Assembly: GCA_025506515.1 (NCBI GenBank)
Contig: CM046443.1
Location: 25,145,560 to 25,209,559 of the forward strand
Source of the DNA: Flaveria trinervia
Taxonomy: Eukaryota > Streptophyta > Magnoliopsida > Asterales > Asteraceae
Direction: 5' to 3'
Length of the DNA stretch: 64,000 nt
Notes under the pieces: model-generated
Databases searched by the model: none
Told to the model about the DNA's origin: nothing
What the model saw: only the letters and a program-made list of their open reading frames with translations
Program-made: the position numbers and the translations under genes
In this document: piece by piece, positions 42,746 through 54,093 of the stretch
How positions within the stretch are numbered: position 1 is the first letter of the stretch
Layout: each line of letters opens with the position of its first letter

Positions 42746-45317
42746 ATGGTGAATCTCAAGTTTGATGAGAGGAATAACATCACTGCCATATTAGACGATA
42801 CTCTTCCAAAGGCGGCCGGATTTCGTGACTGCATTAGATGGCTTCAGAGATCACCCATTGCATATGCTATCTCTCACTCACCCACTATCTATGATCTTCA
42901 TATTAGAGATTTTTGGAGATCAGCAGAATACAATACTAGAGGAGATGTACAGAGAATCACAGCTAGAGTGATTGATCATGATATAACTATTACTGTTGAG
43001 AGCGTGTCGAGGATTCTTAGACTAGAAGATGATACTGGTGATGAAGTGGATATGACGAGTCTGAAGTATTCCAAGCTTTCAGACAAATGGGGTACGAGGG
43101 ACCAGCTTTTGGTTCGAGGAAGGAGATTAAAAAGTCTTTTTTATATAAGGAATGGAGATATATAGCTCATGTTTTTATTATGTGCTTAGATCACCGTAAG
43201 GGTGGATCCGATGGACTTAATCTTGACTGGGCAAAGCTATGGTGATATGTTGTAAAGGGGAGAAAGCAAACATTGCTAGACTGATCTTTGCATGTATGGC
43301 AGAGAATGTGATGGCTGTGAAGAAGGATAAATGGTTGTTATATCCTCGCTTTATTCAGATGATTATTGATGATCTTATTCCTGATGTTCCTAAATATGGT
43401 GAAGTCAAGAGATTAGTGCAGATGAACCCTCGGATATTTGCTGATTGCTGTGCTATCCGCCATGATTTCAGTGGTAAAATCACCCATCTCTGGGAAAATA
43501 TGTACCCTCCAGAACGCTGGAATTATATCAGACGGGTCGATGAGTCTGAAAACAAAAGGGCTGAGGAAACAAGGGTGCAACAAGCTGATGCAGCTAAGAA
43601 GAGAAAGAGATATGCAAAAGAGAAAGATTATGATTTTGAAGAAGATATAGATACACAAGCAGAGGAGATAAGGGTGGAGAAAGAACAGAGATCTAAAAAG
43701 AAAACTGACTTTGTTGAGCCTGAACGGAGATCAAAACATCGACACGAGGGTTTCACAGCAGGGAAAGAGGCTAGTGCTGGTCTTGATGAGGATGTTATTC
43801 GTAGTCTAAATACTTCATTGGCCAATGAGTTGAGTATGATAAAGACTAAACTGACGAATCAGGAGATTAGGGAAAAACAGAAGGATGAGGTAATTGAAAG
43901 AATGAAAAAGATGTTGGTTGACAGAATAATTTGATTAAGAGATTGTTTGAAGAATTTCTCAGATGAAAGCTGCTGCTGGCCTACCTAGTCAACTAACTCA
44001 ATCTGAGTTAGATGATATGACTGATATATCTAATTACTCATTCTTGAATGTGGGTACTTCATCCAAGGTAGGAGAGGGCACTTCTGGAGCAGCTAATACT
44101 GAAGCAGGGGAACAAGAGATCCCAAGAGAAGATGCTGGAAGAAATAAGGATGATGATATTATTGAAGCAGGTTTTGTTAACCTACAGTTTGAGTTTGATA
44201 AGGATATTGTGGGTGAAGAAGTGGTTGTTACTGCTATCACTGAGGGAATGTCTGATAAAGGAAAAGGTTTGATGATGAAGAAGAGGAGGATGAGCAATTG
44301 GTTGATTATGATTCTGAACCAGAGTTTTATGAAGTAGATGAGAGACCACTGGTGTATGTTGCTAAGAAGGGAGATGATGAAGCTGATGTGTTTGAGATGG
44401 ATAAGAGTGACTGGTTGGTGAAGGAGAAGGAGGCTGAAGAACTTACTCATTTGTTTCAAAATATGGAAGGTTTAAGCAGGAAAGAGGCAGACAAGAAGAT
44501 AATAAGTTGTTGTTATAATCCTAGTTTAAAGATGTTTATGATTAAAAGAAGAGGAGGTAATATCAGCTACATGCGCAAGAGGAAGGCTTTTAAGACCTTG
44601 CCCAAATGGATCTGAGACGGTTGGCCACTTTGCCTTTGATTAGCTCATTTAAGTGAAAGGGCAGTATTTCTTGAGAAGGAAATTAAAAATACTTAATGAT
44701 AATTTTGAGTCATTTGGATACATGAAGGCTGAACGAAAAAGGTCAAAGAAAGATAAATACTGGGAGACTGGCAAAGGGAGGATTGTTTTGAGAGTCAAAC
44801 CACCAAAGACTGTAAACAGGGTAAGATTGCTGATCCTCTTCCCCAATGTTTACAGGACTTTGAAAAGTGGTTTTATGATAATAACACTGGCGAGGCGGTG
44901 ATTAGAGCCAAACACGGAAAAGAGTTTAGGGTGTTTGACTCGATGGAATTATTCAGCTTCAGTGATGAAGATCTCTTGACTCTTTGTGAAAATCATATTA
45001 AGGCTGGGGCAGGAGAGGAAACACGAAAAGAGGCAAGCTTGTTTATGAATGTGTCAAACAATATAAGAGGAGTACGGGCGGAGGTAAAGAGTTTGGCTGA
45101 AAAGGTGAGAGCACAAGATGACTTTGCCATGGATGTTCAAGACATGACCAGGCAATTTGCTAGAGCTAGTGGTCATTCGGAGGAAGCTGGTGATGCAGGA
45201 ACTAACCTTGGAGGATCAGTGGCTAAAGTTTCTAAAGATGTTGCTGCGGGAGGTGATGAAGATAGACCAACAGCAGCAGAGGAAACCGGAGCCGACGAGT
45301 CAAATCAAGAGAAGTGA
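42746..45317 (+). pseudogene. Element C ORF2 (broken)
   Basis: ATG 42746 begins MVNLKFDERNNITAIL. The N-terminal domain shows WLQRSPIAYAISHSPTIYD, IRDFWRSAEY and, after a break near 43165, ARLIFACM and LLYPRFIQMII (about 43273-43370). A basic/acidic region with heptads (43540-43930), an acidic region (43963-44460) and the C-terminal domain follow. The last includes TGEAVI (about 44889-44906) and FRVFDSMELFSF (about 44920-44960), homologous to A and B. Stops or frameshifts occur near 43163, 43933, 44330, 44613 and 44900. It ends at TGA 45315-45317. About 850 codons if intact. Function unknown. Confidence 0.82.
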
Positions 45318-45333
45318 AGATAGTGAGGTCCAA

Positions 45334-45347
45334 CCTAGGGGGAGTAT
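45334..45347 (+). promoter_or_regulatory. Element C polypurine tract
   Basis: cctagggggagtat lies directly before the 3' LTR. It is nearly the same as B's tract. Confidence 0.9.
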
Positions 45348-45860
45348 TGAAGATCATGTTAGGTTGGACTCACTTTAGTATAGATGTTTACTTTACATTG
45401 TAACAGGACTTTTGTTAGTTTCATTTTGTTTTTAATTAGCAGTTTTGGCAGTCCAGTGAAACTGTGAGCGAATCTATACATTCGCTCATAGTTTGCTGTT
45501 TTGGTTTACCCGGCGAACTTGTGTTCTGCCGGGCGAAACTATAGTTTCGGCATGATAGTTTCGCTGGTAGCGAAACTGTCAGCGAATCTATGACTGCTAT
45601 ATATACTAGTGTCATTTCACTTTGTATGGTAAGCTTGCAAAACCCTAATCGTCGAATTCTGTTGCAAGCTACCATTTCTAAGCAGTTACTTCATTGAAAT
45701 ACAATTATGCTTATTGTTATTGAGTGAGTTTGTTCATTTGAGTACCAATTATGTCTTGATTCATCATATTCACTTCTTAATTGTTGTTATTTGGATTGTG
45801 TGTTGATATTGATCAAATTATCCTATCAATTGTACTGTTCATCGATCACATGGACCAACA
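45348..45860 (+). repeat. Element C 3' LTR
   Basis: 513 bp, ending ggaccaaca, followed by GTTCT. Relative to the 5' LTR I count about nine substitutions, mostly transitions, and one missing T (gtgtgttgat versus gtgtgtttgat). Confidence 0.95.
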
Positions 45861-45865
45861 GTTCT

Positions 45866-48800
45866 CTTCTAATGACTACTCTCAAGGAAAGAAGGGATTT
45901 GTTTCATTGGTAATGATGCCAAGGGTTACATCATCGGGAAAGGATATGTGTCTAATGGACAAATCTGGTTTGATGATGTTAATCATGTGGAGAATCTCAA
46001 GTATAATCTGCTGAGTGTCAGTCAGATGTGTGATAAAGGGCACGTTGCACTTTTCACTAGCCAAAACTGCAGGATTCTGTCTTCCAAGTTTTGAGGCTGA
46101 TTGACAAGGTATTGGATGAACATACTCTCCTGAAGGCCAACAGGATGGAAGAGTGTATGCCTTGGATTTTTCAAAGAAGATTGATTGAAGGGTCATCCTT
46201 GCCTGTTCTCCAAAGCCTCTCCTCAGGAATCTAAACTGTGGCATAGAAGGCTGGGTCATGTTAATCTCAAAAACATGAATAAACTGATCCACAATAGTTT
46301 AGTGAGAGGTCTACCAATAAAGGAGTTCCACTGTGATGAAACCTGCACTGCTTGTTTGAAAGGAAAACAACACAAAGTCTCATTCCCTCCTATTGAAGAA
46401 CCTAAGTCCACTACCTGCTTACAGTTACTGCACATGAATCTATTTAGTCCTGTGAGAGTGATGAGCATGGCAAAGAAGAAATACTGTCTGGTAATTGTGG
46501 ATGATTACTCCAGATTTGTATGGACTTTCTTCTTGCATTCAAAGGATGAGGTTGCTCAGATGATTATAAACTTTGTGTTGTATGTTGAGAAGCAGTATTC
46601 CCTATCAGTCAAGTGTATAAGGAGTGATAATGGAACTGAATTCAGAAACCATTCACTTGATGATTTTTATCTATCAAAAGGAATCAAGAGGCAGTTTAGC
46701 ATCCCAAGGACTCCAGAACAAAATGGAGTAGTGGAGAGAAAGAACAGGACCCTAATTGAAGCTGCAAGGTCTATGTTGGCTAACTCTGGTTTGCCATTGA
46801 CCTTTTGGGCTGAAGCTGTTAACACAGCTTGCTATGTGCAGAATAGAGTATTAGTAAGTCAGAGGTTGATGAAGACTCCATATGAACTTCTACATCATTT
46901 GGCTCCTCTAATTTCATTCTCCAAAGCCTTTGGGTGTCCTTGTTTCATTCTCAACACAAAGGATCAACTCCACAAATTTGATCCTAAGGTGGATGCAGGG
47001 TATTTTGTAGGTTATTCATCCACATGCAAGGCTTACAGAGTCTTCAATTGCAGAACAAAGTTAGTTGAAGAAACCTTGCATGTGAAATTCAATGAATCTC
47101 CTAAGGATAAAATTCCACAAAACCCTGTGGAGTTGTTTGATCTGGACATACTGCAATATGTTCCTTATCAACCTCCAGCTGTTGTAGATCTTGTGGATAA
47201 ATCATCTTCTGTAGCAAGTCTTCCACCTGGTGGTATCGAAGATGATGATGATATCAGTACTCACCTTTTCAAGTTTACTGACCAACTGCCTGAGTCCACT
47301 AAACTTGATGTTCCTGTAGCTTCAGTAGCTCCATCCACAACAAATGCTGATGAGATTTCTGACTCCTCTACATCATTTGATTTTCCATCTCATACTTGGT
47401 TTCTAGAGTCTGGATCAACATCTGCTGCTGCTGAACCTGCTACAAACACTTGCACTGATCTTATAGTGTACCAAGAGCTGAAGAATCACCCCATGTCTCA
47501 AATCATTGGTGATATCAATGCTGGTGTCTCAACTAGAAGTCAATTGTCCAACTTCTGCTTCTATGCTCTCTTCATCAGTCAGCTAGAGCCAAAGAACTAT
47601 CATGTTGCTTTGAGAGACAATGGATGGGTTGAAGCCATGCAGCTTGAGCTACTTCAGTTCAAAAAGCAGCAAGTGTGGGAACTGGTTCCTCTACCCCCAG
47701 GTAAGTGTGCAATAGGCACAAAATGGGTGTTTAGGAATATAACTGATGAAAATGGCCTTATTGTCAAGAACAAGGCTAGACTGGTTGTACAAGGGTTTTC
47801 ACAAGAAGAAGGTATTGATTATGATGAAACCTTTGCCCCTGTAGCCAGACTAGAGGCAATTAGATTGTTCTTAGCCTATGCTGCATTCCATAATCTTAAA
47901 GTTTTTCAAATGGTTGTCAAAAGTTCATTTTTATATGGTAAAATAAAAGAAGAGGTTTATGTGTGTCAACCACCAAGTTTTGAGGATAATAAACATCCTG
48001 ATTGGGTGTATAAATTTGATAAGGCTCTTTATGGGTTGAAGCAAGCTCCTAGAGCCTGGTATGAAACACCTTCAAATTTTCTTCTTAAAAATAATTTCAC
48101 TAGAGGCTCTATAGATAAAACTTTGTTTATAAAGAAAGTGGATCAGCATAAGCTACTTGTTCAAATTTATGTTGATGATATTATTTTTGCATCCTTTGAT
48201 CCCCAGTTGTGTGATGATTTTACAAGTTTAATGAACAAAAGTTTGAAATGAGTGCAATAGGAGAATTACAGTTCTTTCTAGGCTTGCAAATCAACAAAAG
48301 GCTGATGGAACCTTTATTCATCAGTCAAAATATACAAAAGATCTTTTGAATATGTTTGATTTACAAAATTGTAAGCCCTGTTCTACTCCCATGTGCAACA
48401 CCACACAACTGGATGCAGATCAGAAAGGTAAAGCTGTTGATGAAACACTTTACAGATGTATGATTGGTTCCTTGATGTACTTAACAGCTTCTATACCAGA
48501 TATTATGTTTGCAACATGTGTTTGTGCCAGATTTCAGGCTGCTCCTAAAGAGTCTCATTTGATTGCAGTCAAGAGGATCTTTAGATATCTGCAAGGTACA
48601 CAATCTCTAGGTCTTTGGTATTCCACTAGACACTCATGCAAATTAGTTGCTTTTTTTGATAGTGACTATGCAGGGTGTAAGTTAACTAGAAAGTCAACTT
48701 CTGGTGGATGTCAATTCCTAGGCAACTGTTTGATTTCTTGGTAGAGTAAGAAACAAACATCTATTGCTACATCCACTGCTGAAGTAGAGTACATTGCTGC

Positions 48801-49110
48801 TGCAAGTTGTACATCTCAGGTACTCTGGCTTCAAAACCAATTATTGGATTATGGCATTATAGAGACTAAGACTCCATTATTAATGGATAGTGCTTCAGCT
48901 CTGTGTATTGTCAAGAATCCAGTCCAGCACTCTAGGACCAAACATATAGAGACCAGACACCATCTTATTAGGGATTGTTTTGAAAAAGGTCTGATTGATC
49001 CAAAGTTTGTGCCTAGTGTTGATGAGCTTGCAGATATATTTACTAAGCCTTTGGATAGTTCAACTTTCCAAAACCTTGTGTTAAGGCTTGGTATGCTGCA
49101 GCTAGAATAA
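45866..49110 (+). pseudogene. pol: Element D pol, main part (long ORF, dead active sites)
   Basis: Continues D pol after C. The GAG-pre-integrase is frameshifted up to about 46180. A 688-codon open stretch (46185-48251) covers the zinc-binding LWHRRLGHVN, integrase and most of the reverse transcriptase. Two catalytic residues are lost. The first integrase Asp (usual HMDLFGP) reads HMNLFSP, and the first RT Asp (usual QMDVKSAF) reads QMVVKSSF. RSDNGTEF, NGVVERKN and YVDDIIFAS are intact. A frameshift near 48245 leads into RNase H (48346-49110), which has one TAG near 48743. It ends LGMLQLE-stop. Confidence 0.92.
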
Positions 49111-49712
49111 GTGATAACTACTGATGATCTCAGTAAACAAGTACTGATGATCATTAGTGAACATGTCACAAATATGTACTAATTCTGTTAAACGAAACTG
49201 ATACAGTTACAACTACTGATGTAGTTATAACTCCTGATGTCAGTAAAAACATATAAGTACTGATGTCCTATGAAACAACTGAAATCAGCTAAAAAGTCTG
49301 ATGAGTAAGTGTTGAGGACAGTATGAAACAGCTGAAAAGCTAAGAATTGACGAAAACTACTGATGAGAATTTTCACTTCAGTCGTTTCCACAAACTGCTG
49401 TTTCACTCTAAACAACTGATGACAAAACCATGTCTTCAGTAGTTTCACAACTACTGATGACTAATACCAAGTCATCAGTTGTTTACAACAGCTGAAGACA
49501 AAACCAAGGTTTTTAGTAGTTTCACAACTACTAATGACTAAAACCAAGTCTTCAGTTGTTTTCAAACGTCTGATAGTTAAAACCACGTCTTCAGTTGTTT
49601 TCATAACAACTGATGCCAACACCAACACTTTAAGTCGTTTTCTTAACCTATAAATACCTGCACTTATAGACAACCGTTTCATTAGCCGTTTTCAAATCTC
49701 TCTTTCTCAACA
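49111..49712 (+). repeat. Element D spacer: keyword cluster before ORF2
   Basis: 600 bp of repeated actactgatg, cagtagttt and cagctgaag phrases, the same vocabulary as the D LTR. No hairpin cassette or conserved block like those of A, B and C is seen. A pyrimidine-rich stretch (49681-49710) precedes the ATG, but no ag stands directly before it. Confidence 0.75.
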
Positions 49713-52700
49713 ATGGCAACCGTGAAACTCAAACCCCGACACAAGAGTGTTGCCTACCTTTCGAATCGGTCTTCTGGAACAAGTTTGACACTGCCATTGA
49801 TCTTATGGTGGATTCCCCATACATAACAGCCTTTCTTCTGAATCCTACCATTTATCCTGACTCCTTATCCTAGTTCTGGACCAACGTCTCTGTAATAACT
49901 GGTGAGAATGATAGACAAATCACTCTCCAATCGTTGGTGAACCAGAAACAGGTGCTCATCACCCCTGACATCATTCGCCAAACCCTAAATTTGCATGATG
50001 GCACCTATCCTAAAGAATACCCAAAAGGCATCACTGATATGTCTTTTATCCATAACGGGTATGAAGGAGACTTAAGTGCTACAACTATACTTAAAAAGCA
50101 CTTCCATGACGCTCAACGACTTATCTTTCATATGTTGAATGTCTGCCTTGCATCAAAGACATCTTCTTGGGATCAGATGTCTTCCGGATGGCAACAGGTA
50201 TTGTTCTCTATCCTTGAACACCAAAATCTAAAATTTTCTGAGATAGTGTTCATGGAACTAAAGGATCTGGCTCAGAAACCTGTGGCAAACAGATGGATAC
50301 TTTATCCCAGGTTTCTGATGGCCATAATTTTGAATCAATTACAATCTGATGGCCTTGTTGGTCTTGGAGTCCCTGCTCCAGCTGTTTTAGCTGAGGTATA
50401 CTCCCGACATAACTTAGACCGTACTCTTAAAGGGGCTACCCGGATGCTAAAACCCAAGTAGAGGGAACCCACAGCCTCCACTTCCAGATCCAAAGTCCCC
50501 ACCAAACCCAAATCCAAAAAGCCCAAAAAGGCTACTCAGGGAGATGAGTCCCCTGAGGATGCCCCTGTACCACAAACGCAGGAAATACATACTGGTTATA
50601 ACCCCCCAGTTATGTCCAAGACTCAACCTGCTAAAGCTGCACAGGTATCCTCTCAACAGGATCCTGTTGCAACCACAATAGGGTATCCCACATTTCTGGA
50701 ACCTCTCTCATTGAGAGGGTTACAATTGAAGAGCACCTCTCTCCCGGATGCATTCTGCTTCAGACCAATCTCCACATGCAACCGCCCCTCAGCCCAACAC
50801 TGATCGTTGCAAAGTGCTAAGTCAGTTGTATTCCTCACCCCCTCCCCAGAAACCACTTATCACTGGGAATACCTCAACTATTGAGGGGGAGGACCAAAAT
50901 GCTTCTGATAACCCACAACACAGGGGTTACAATGTTCACTCTCCAAGTGTAAAAACAGAGACTAGAACATCTGGTAAGGCTGCCACTTCTACTGATTCAG
51001 CAAATGATCAGGATGAAGTTGGTAACATCCATAAGACCTTACCAGAGGCAACTACCAATGAAGGACACAGTCCTGAGGCAGAAGTCCCCAGTACCAAGAA
51101 CAAGGGGCACATGCTTTTACTGATCTACACTCAGAGCATGTACATCCTAATTCCATCAAGGTCAGGTGATTCAGCATAACTGATGATGACCTGGGCTTTT
51201 TCTATGATGTATTAGCCCATAATACCATCCTTGAGACTGAGGTGAGCAGACTCAAAGAGTTGTTAGCCAAAATGTCTCAGGATCAAAGTCCATCTACCTC
51301 ACAAACCCCACAGATGGCACCTTCAATTGAAGGTTCCCCAAACACTGAGCCAATACACATAACTGAGCCACCAGCCACTGCTTTTGGCACCACCACTCCG
51401 GGACAGAACCCCTCTGAGCAGATGGTTGCTATCTTTCAAAACTCCTTACCTCTCATCACTCCCATCATCACTGACATAGTGCATAAAGCCATTGATGAGA
51501 GGATATCCTCAAATCTACAAACCCTCATTGATGATGCTGTTCACAAATCTCTTTCTACCTTTCAAACCCCTGATTCCAATGCAACCAAAAAGGGGGAGAC
51601 TTCCAAGTCTAAGGAAGTGAAAGAAAAGAAAAGAAAAAGAGTTGATGATGACAAAGAACCTGCAAAAGAGAAGGAGGTGGAGAAAGAACTGATCTCAGAA
51701 CAGCTGATCACATATAGAAAGAAAATGCTGAGTCAAAAGCTGATCAAGATAAATCCTTAGAATCTTGTCAAAGATGCTGATGAAGCTCACAGCAAATCCA
51801 TGGATAAAATTATAGATCAGCTCTTTCGACAAGGTCATGACACAGCCACACTAGACACTGAGATCAGAAGGCTGGAAATAGAAGAGATTCAAGCTAGATG
51901 GGCCGGTTATAGTGTGTTGGAAAAGGAAAGATTGGAGATAATGATCAGATTCATTGCCAAATACCTTGGAAGATCATTGATAGAGATAAAGGCCTGGCCA
52001 GAGACAGTATCCTGGAGATAACCAAGAAGATTTGCTCTGCTGGAGGCTATAACAAGGGTTGTACTTGAAGCACTGGATGAAGCAGGTGCAGGGAAGAGAA
52101 CTGAAATGGCAAAGCTCTCCAAAGCCAACTCACCACCAAAATGCTAAGTCAGTCTTCTCACACTCCCACTCAAACACAACCCTTATCTCTAAAATCTCCC
52201 AATCTATCCCTAAACCAAAGCCACCCACAACTCAACCCACAAAACCAATCCCTTTACCCCCAAAACCACCTCAAACCATACCCAGTGATGCACCTAGAAG
52301 GAGGAGAAGGGTGTTGAGGGTAGAAGAAGATGAAGAGAGGATGATGATGATGATAGTCTGCCAATCTCTGCTGTTCTCAAACTCAAATCACCTGAGCACA
52401 GAAGTCAACAAGTGATTACTCCTGACTTGCAAATGCAGATGGTGAAGGTAAAGATTGAAGAAGCAGAACATCAGAAACAACACGATGAGAAGTTTCTCAA
52501 GATGGTTGATAAGGATTTCCCTCAGTCCTCATCCATTCAAGAAATGAAGAAACAGGCTCTGAGGCTGTACACTCTTAGACATACTTTTCAACATCAAAAA
52601 GAAAGAGTGCGGATCTGGCCAGACCCCAGGGTAAGTTCTAGAATTCATAAGAAGAATATACCAAGTAGATATCATGGCCAAGTGAAGAAGACCTTGAATG

Positions 52701-53240
52701 CTGCAATTACATTGGCCATGGTAGTCTCACCCTGGGAAATCATTGAAGAATTCAAGAGAGCTCACAAATCCAAGACAACCCCTCAATCTATTCTTGAGAA
52801 CAAAATGATCAAGAAGGGGTTGTTATACAAAAGACTTGAAGATCTTCAGAAGAGTGAACTCCAGTTGTTGCTTGAAGGCTCTCACCCTGATGAATTTGCT
52901 TATAGAGAGATAACAATTGTGGAGTCGAAAAATGGAAAGACAGTGAGATAGCTGTCTGAGTATTGTGGCCCAGAGTTCTTCTTCGAAGGAGAAGCAGAAG
53001 AACTCACTAAAGAGGAACAAGTTGTTCTCCTTGAGGCCTATGCTAGTGAGTCTTATAGACTCATTCATGGGAATTAGGTTTCATGGTTGGGATAAGACTT
53101 TGTGTTCAGTTTCCCTAAAACAGAGTTCCCTTCCATACTTAGCCAATCAAATGATTAGAAACCTTTTCCCGGCCTGTGCTTAACTGATTACCTCTGAAGC
53201 TGATCAAGAGGGTGTTTCTGCCAAGAATAAGTGGGATCAT
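49713..53240 (+). pseudogene. Element D ORF2 (broken)
   Basis: ATG 49713, with a frame change within the first 60 bases. The conserved N-terminal domain reads FDTAIDLMVDSPYITAFLL, then WTNVSVITGEND after a TAG at about 49873, then an open stretch 49934-50458 with WDQMSSGWQQVLFSI and WILYPRFLMAIIL. A long Pro/Thr/Ser-rich region with several breaks (50460-52400) includes a coiled-coil segment (51242-51740). The C-terminal region (52412-53180) is charged and contains RVRIWPDPR, a different ending from A, B and C. Exact end unclear. Confidence 0.78.
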
Positions 53241-53267
53241 CAATAAGTTTAGAGGTTTTGGCTGCAT

Positions 53268-53283
53268 TGGTTCAGGGGGAGTT
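53268..53283 (+). promoter_or_regulatory. Element D polypurine tract
   Basis: gttcagggggagttt precedes the LTR start tgttggacc. Confidence 0.85.
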
Positions 53284-54088
53284 TGTTGGACCAAAAGAAC
53301 CAATGCGCCTGATCAGAAAAACCTCTAAGTCCCACAGACATTACAACTGCTAAAGAAGATCACAACAGCTGAAGACATCAGCTGATTATAAGGTCTGAAG
53401 ACAAAGTCTGAAGACAAGAACTGAAGACTACTACTGAAGACAAAGTCTGAAAGTAAAGAACTGAAGACAAAGTTTGAAGCTATCAGCTGAAGACAAAGTC
53501 TGAAAGTAAAGTACTGAAGACAAAGTCTAAAGCTATCAGCTGAAGACAAAGTCTGAAAGTAAAAGTCTGAAGAACAAAGTCTGAAGAACAAAGACTGAAG
53601 ACAAAGACTGAAGACCAAAGTGATCAGTAGTTGTCACAACAGCTGAAGTTATCAACTTCAGTAGTTGTGATGGTTTCCTTTCAGTACTTGTAATTTACTT
53701 TTCAGTAGTTATAGTTTCAATAGTTTAGTTTCAGTAGTTTTAGGTTTTTGTACTTAAGCATTCTCTAAGATGTAATCAGTAGTTGAGAACATTCTTAGTA
53801 GTTTGCATAGTTTTAGTAGTTTGAATAATTCTGTTAGATGTCACTATCAAGTGACATCAGCAGACGTCACATATCCTATATAAGGAATGTTGACCTAATT
53901 GTAAAGTGTGACATTGAGCCACCACGAAAGCATATGAATGAAATATCTCTTTTGCAGAATACTCTTTTTCTATAACCATTTACTGTTACATTGAATATCA
54001 ATTGTGTTCTTGTGAATTGTTTAATTCGTTGTTCGTACTCCGCTGCAATACTCTCTAATCAATCAAACTTAGATCACTGATCCTAACA
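53284..54088 (+). repeat. Element D 3' LTR
   Basis: 805 bp, ending cctaaca, followed by CAACT. It is 75 bp longer than the 5' LTR because of extra keyword units (for example aaagctatcagctgaag). It also keeps an inverted repeat, caacagctgaagtt/aacttcagtagttg (about 53637-53668), of which only part remains in the 5' LTR. Confidence 0.93.
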
Positions 54089-54093
54089 CAACT

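Larger units (their letters stand above)
33443..45860 (+). mobile_element. Element C (Ty1/copia with ORF2), inserted in D
   Basis: LTRs are 33443-33956 and 45348-45860, with target duplication GTTCT (33438-33442, 45861-45865). Length 12.4 kb. It is complete in layout (LTR, primer site, leader, gag, pol, spacer, ORF2, polypurine tract, LTR) but all genes have frame breaks. About nine substitutions plus one 1-bp indel separate its LTRs by eye, so it is the youngest large insertion for which I compared LTRs. Confidence 0.96.
29516..54088 (+). mobile_element. Element D (Ty1/copia with ORF2), inserted in A
   Basis: LTRs are 29516-30245 and 53284-54088, with target duplication CAACT at 29511-29515 and 54089-54093. 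Gross length is 24.6 kb, of which 12.4 kb is element C nested in the protease region, leaving about 12.2 kb. The order is LTR, primer site, gag, pol, short spacer, ORF2, polypurine tract, LTR. D lacks the hairpin cassette seen in A, B and C, and appears to be a different subfamily. Confidence 0.95.

Noticed and set aside
42746..45317. ORF2 as a typical envelope protein
   Set aside because: No signal peptide, furin-like site or membrane span is visible; env-like by position only.
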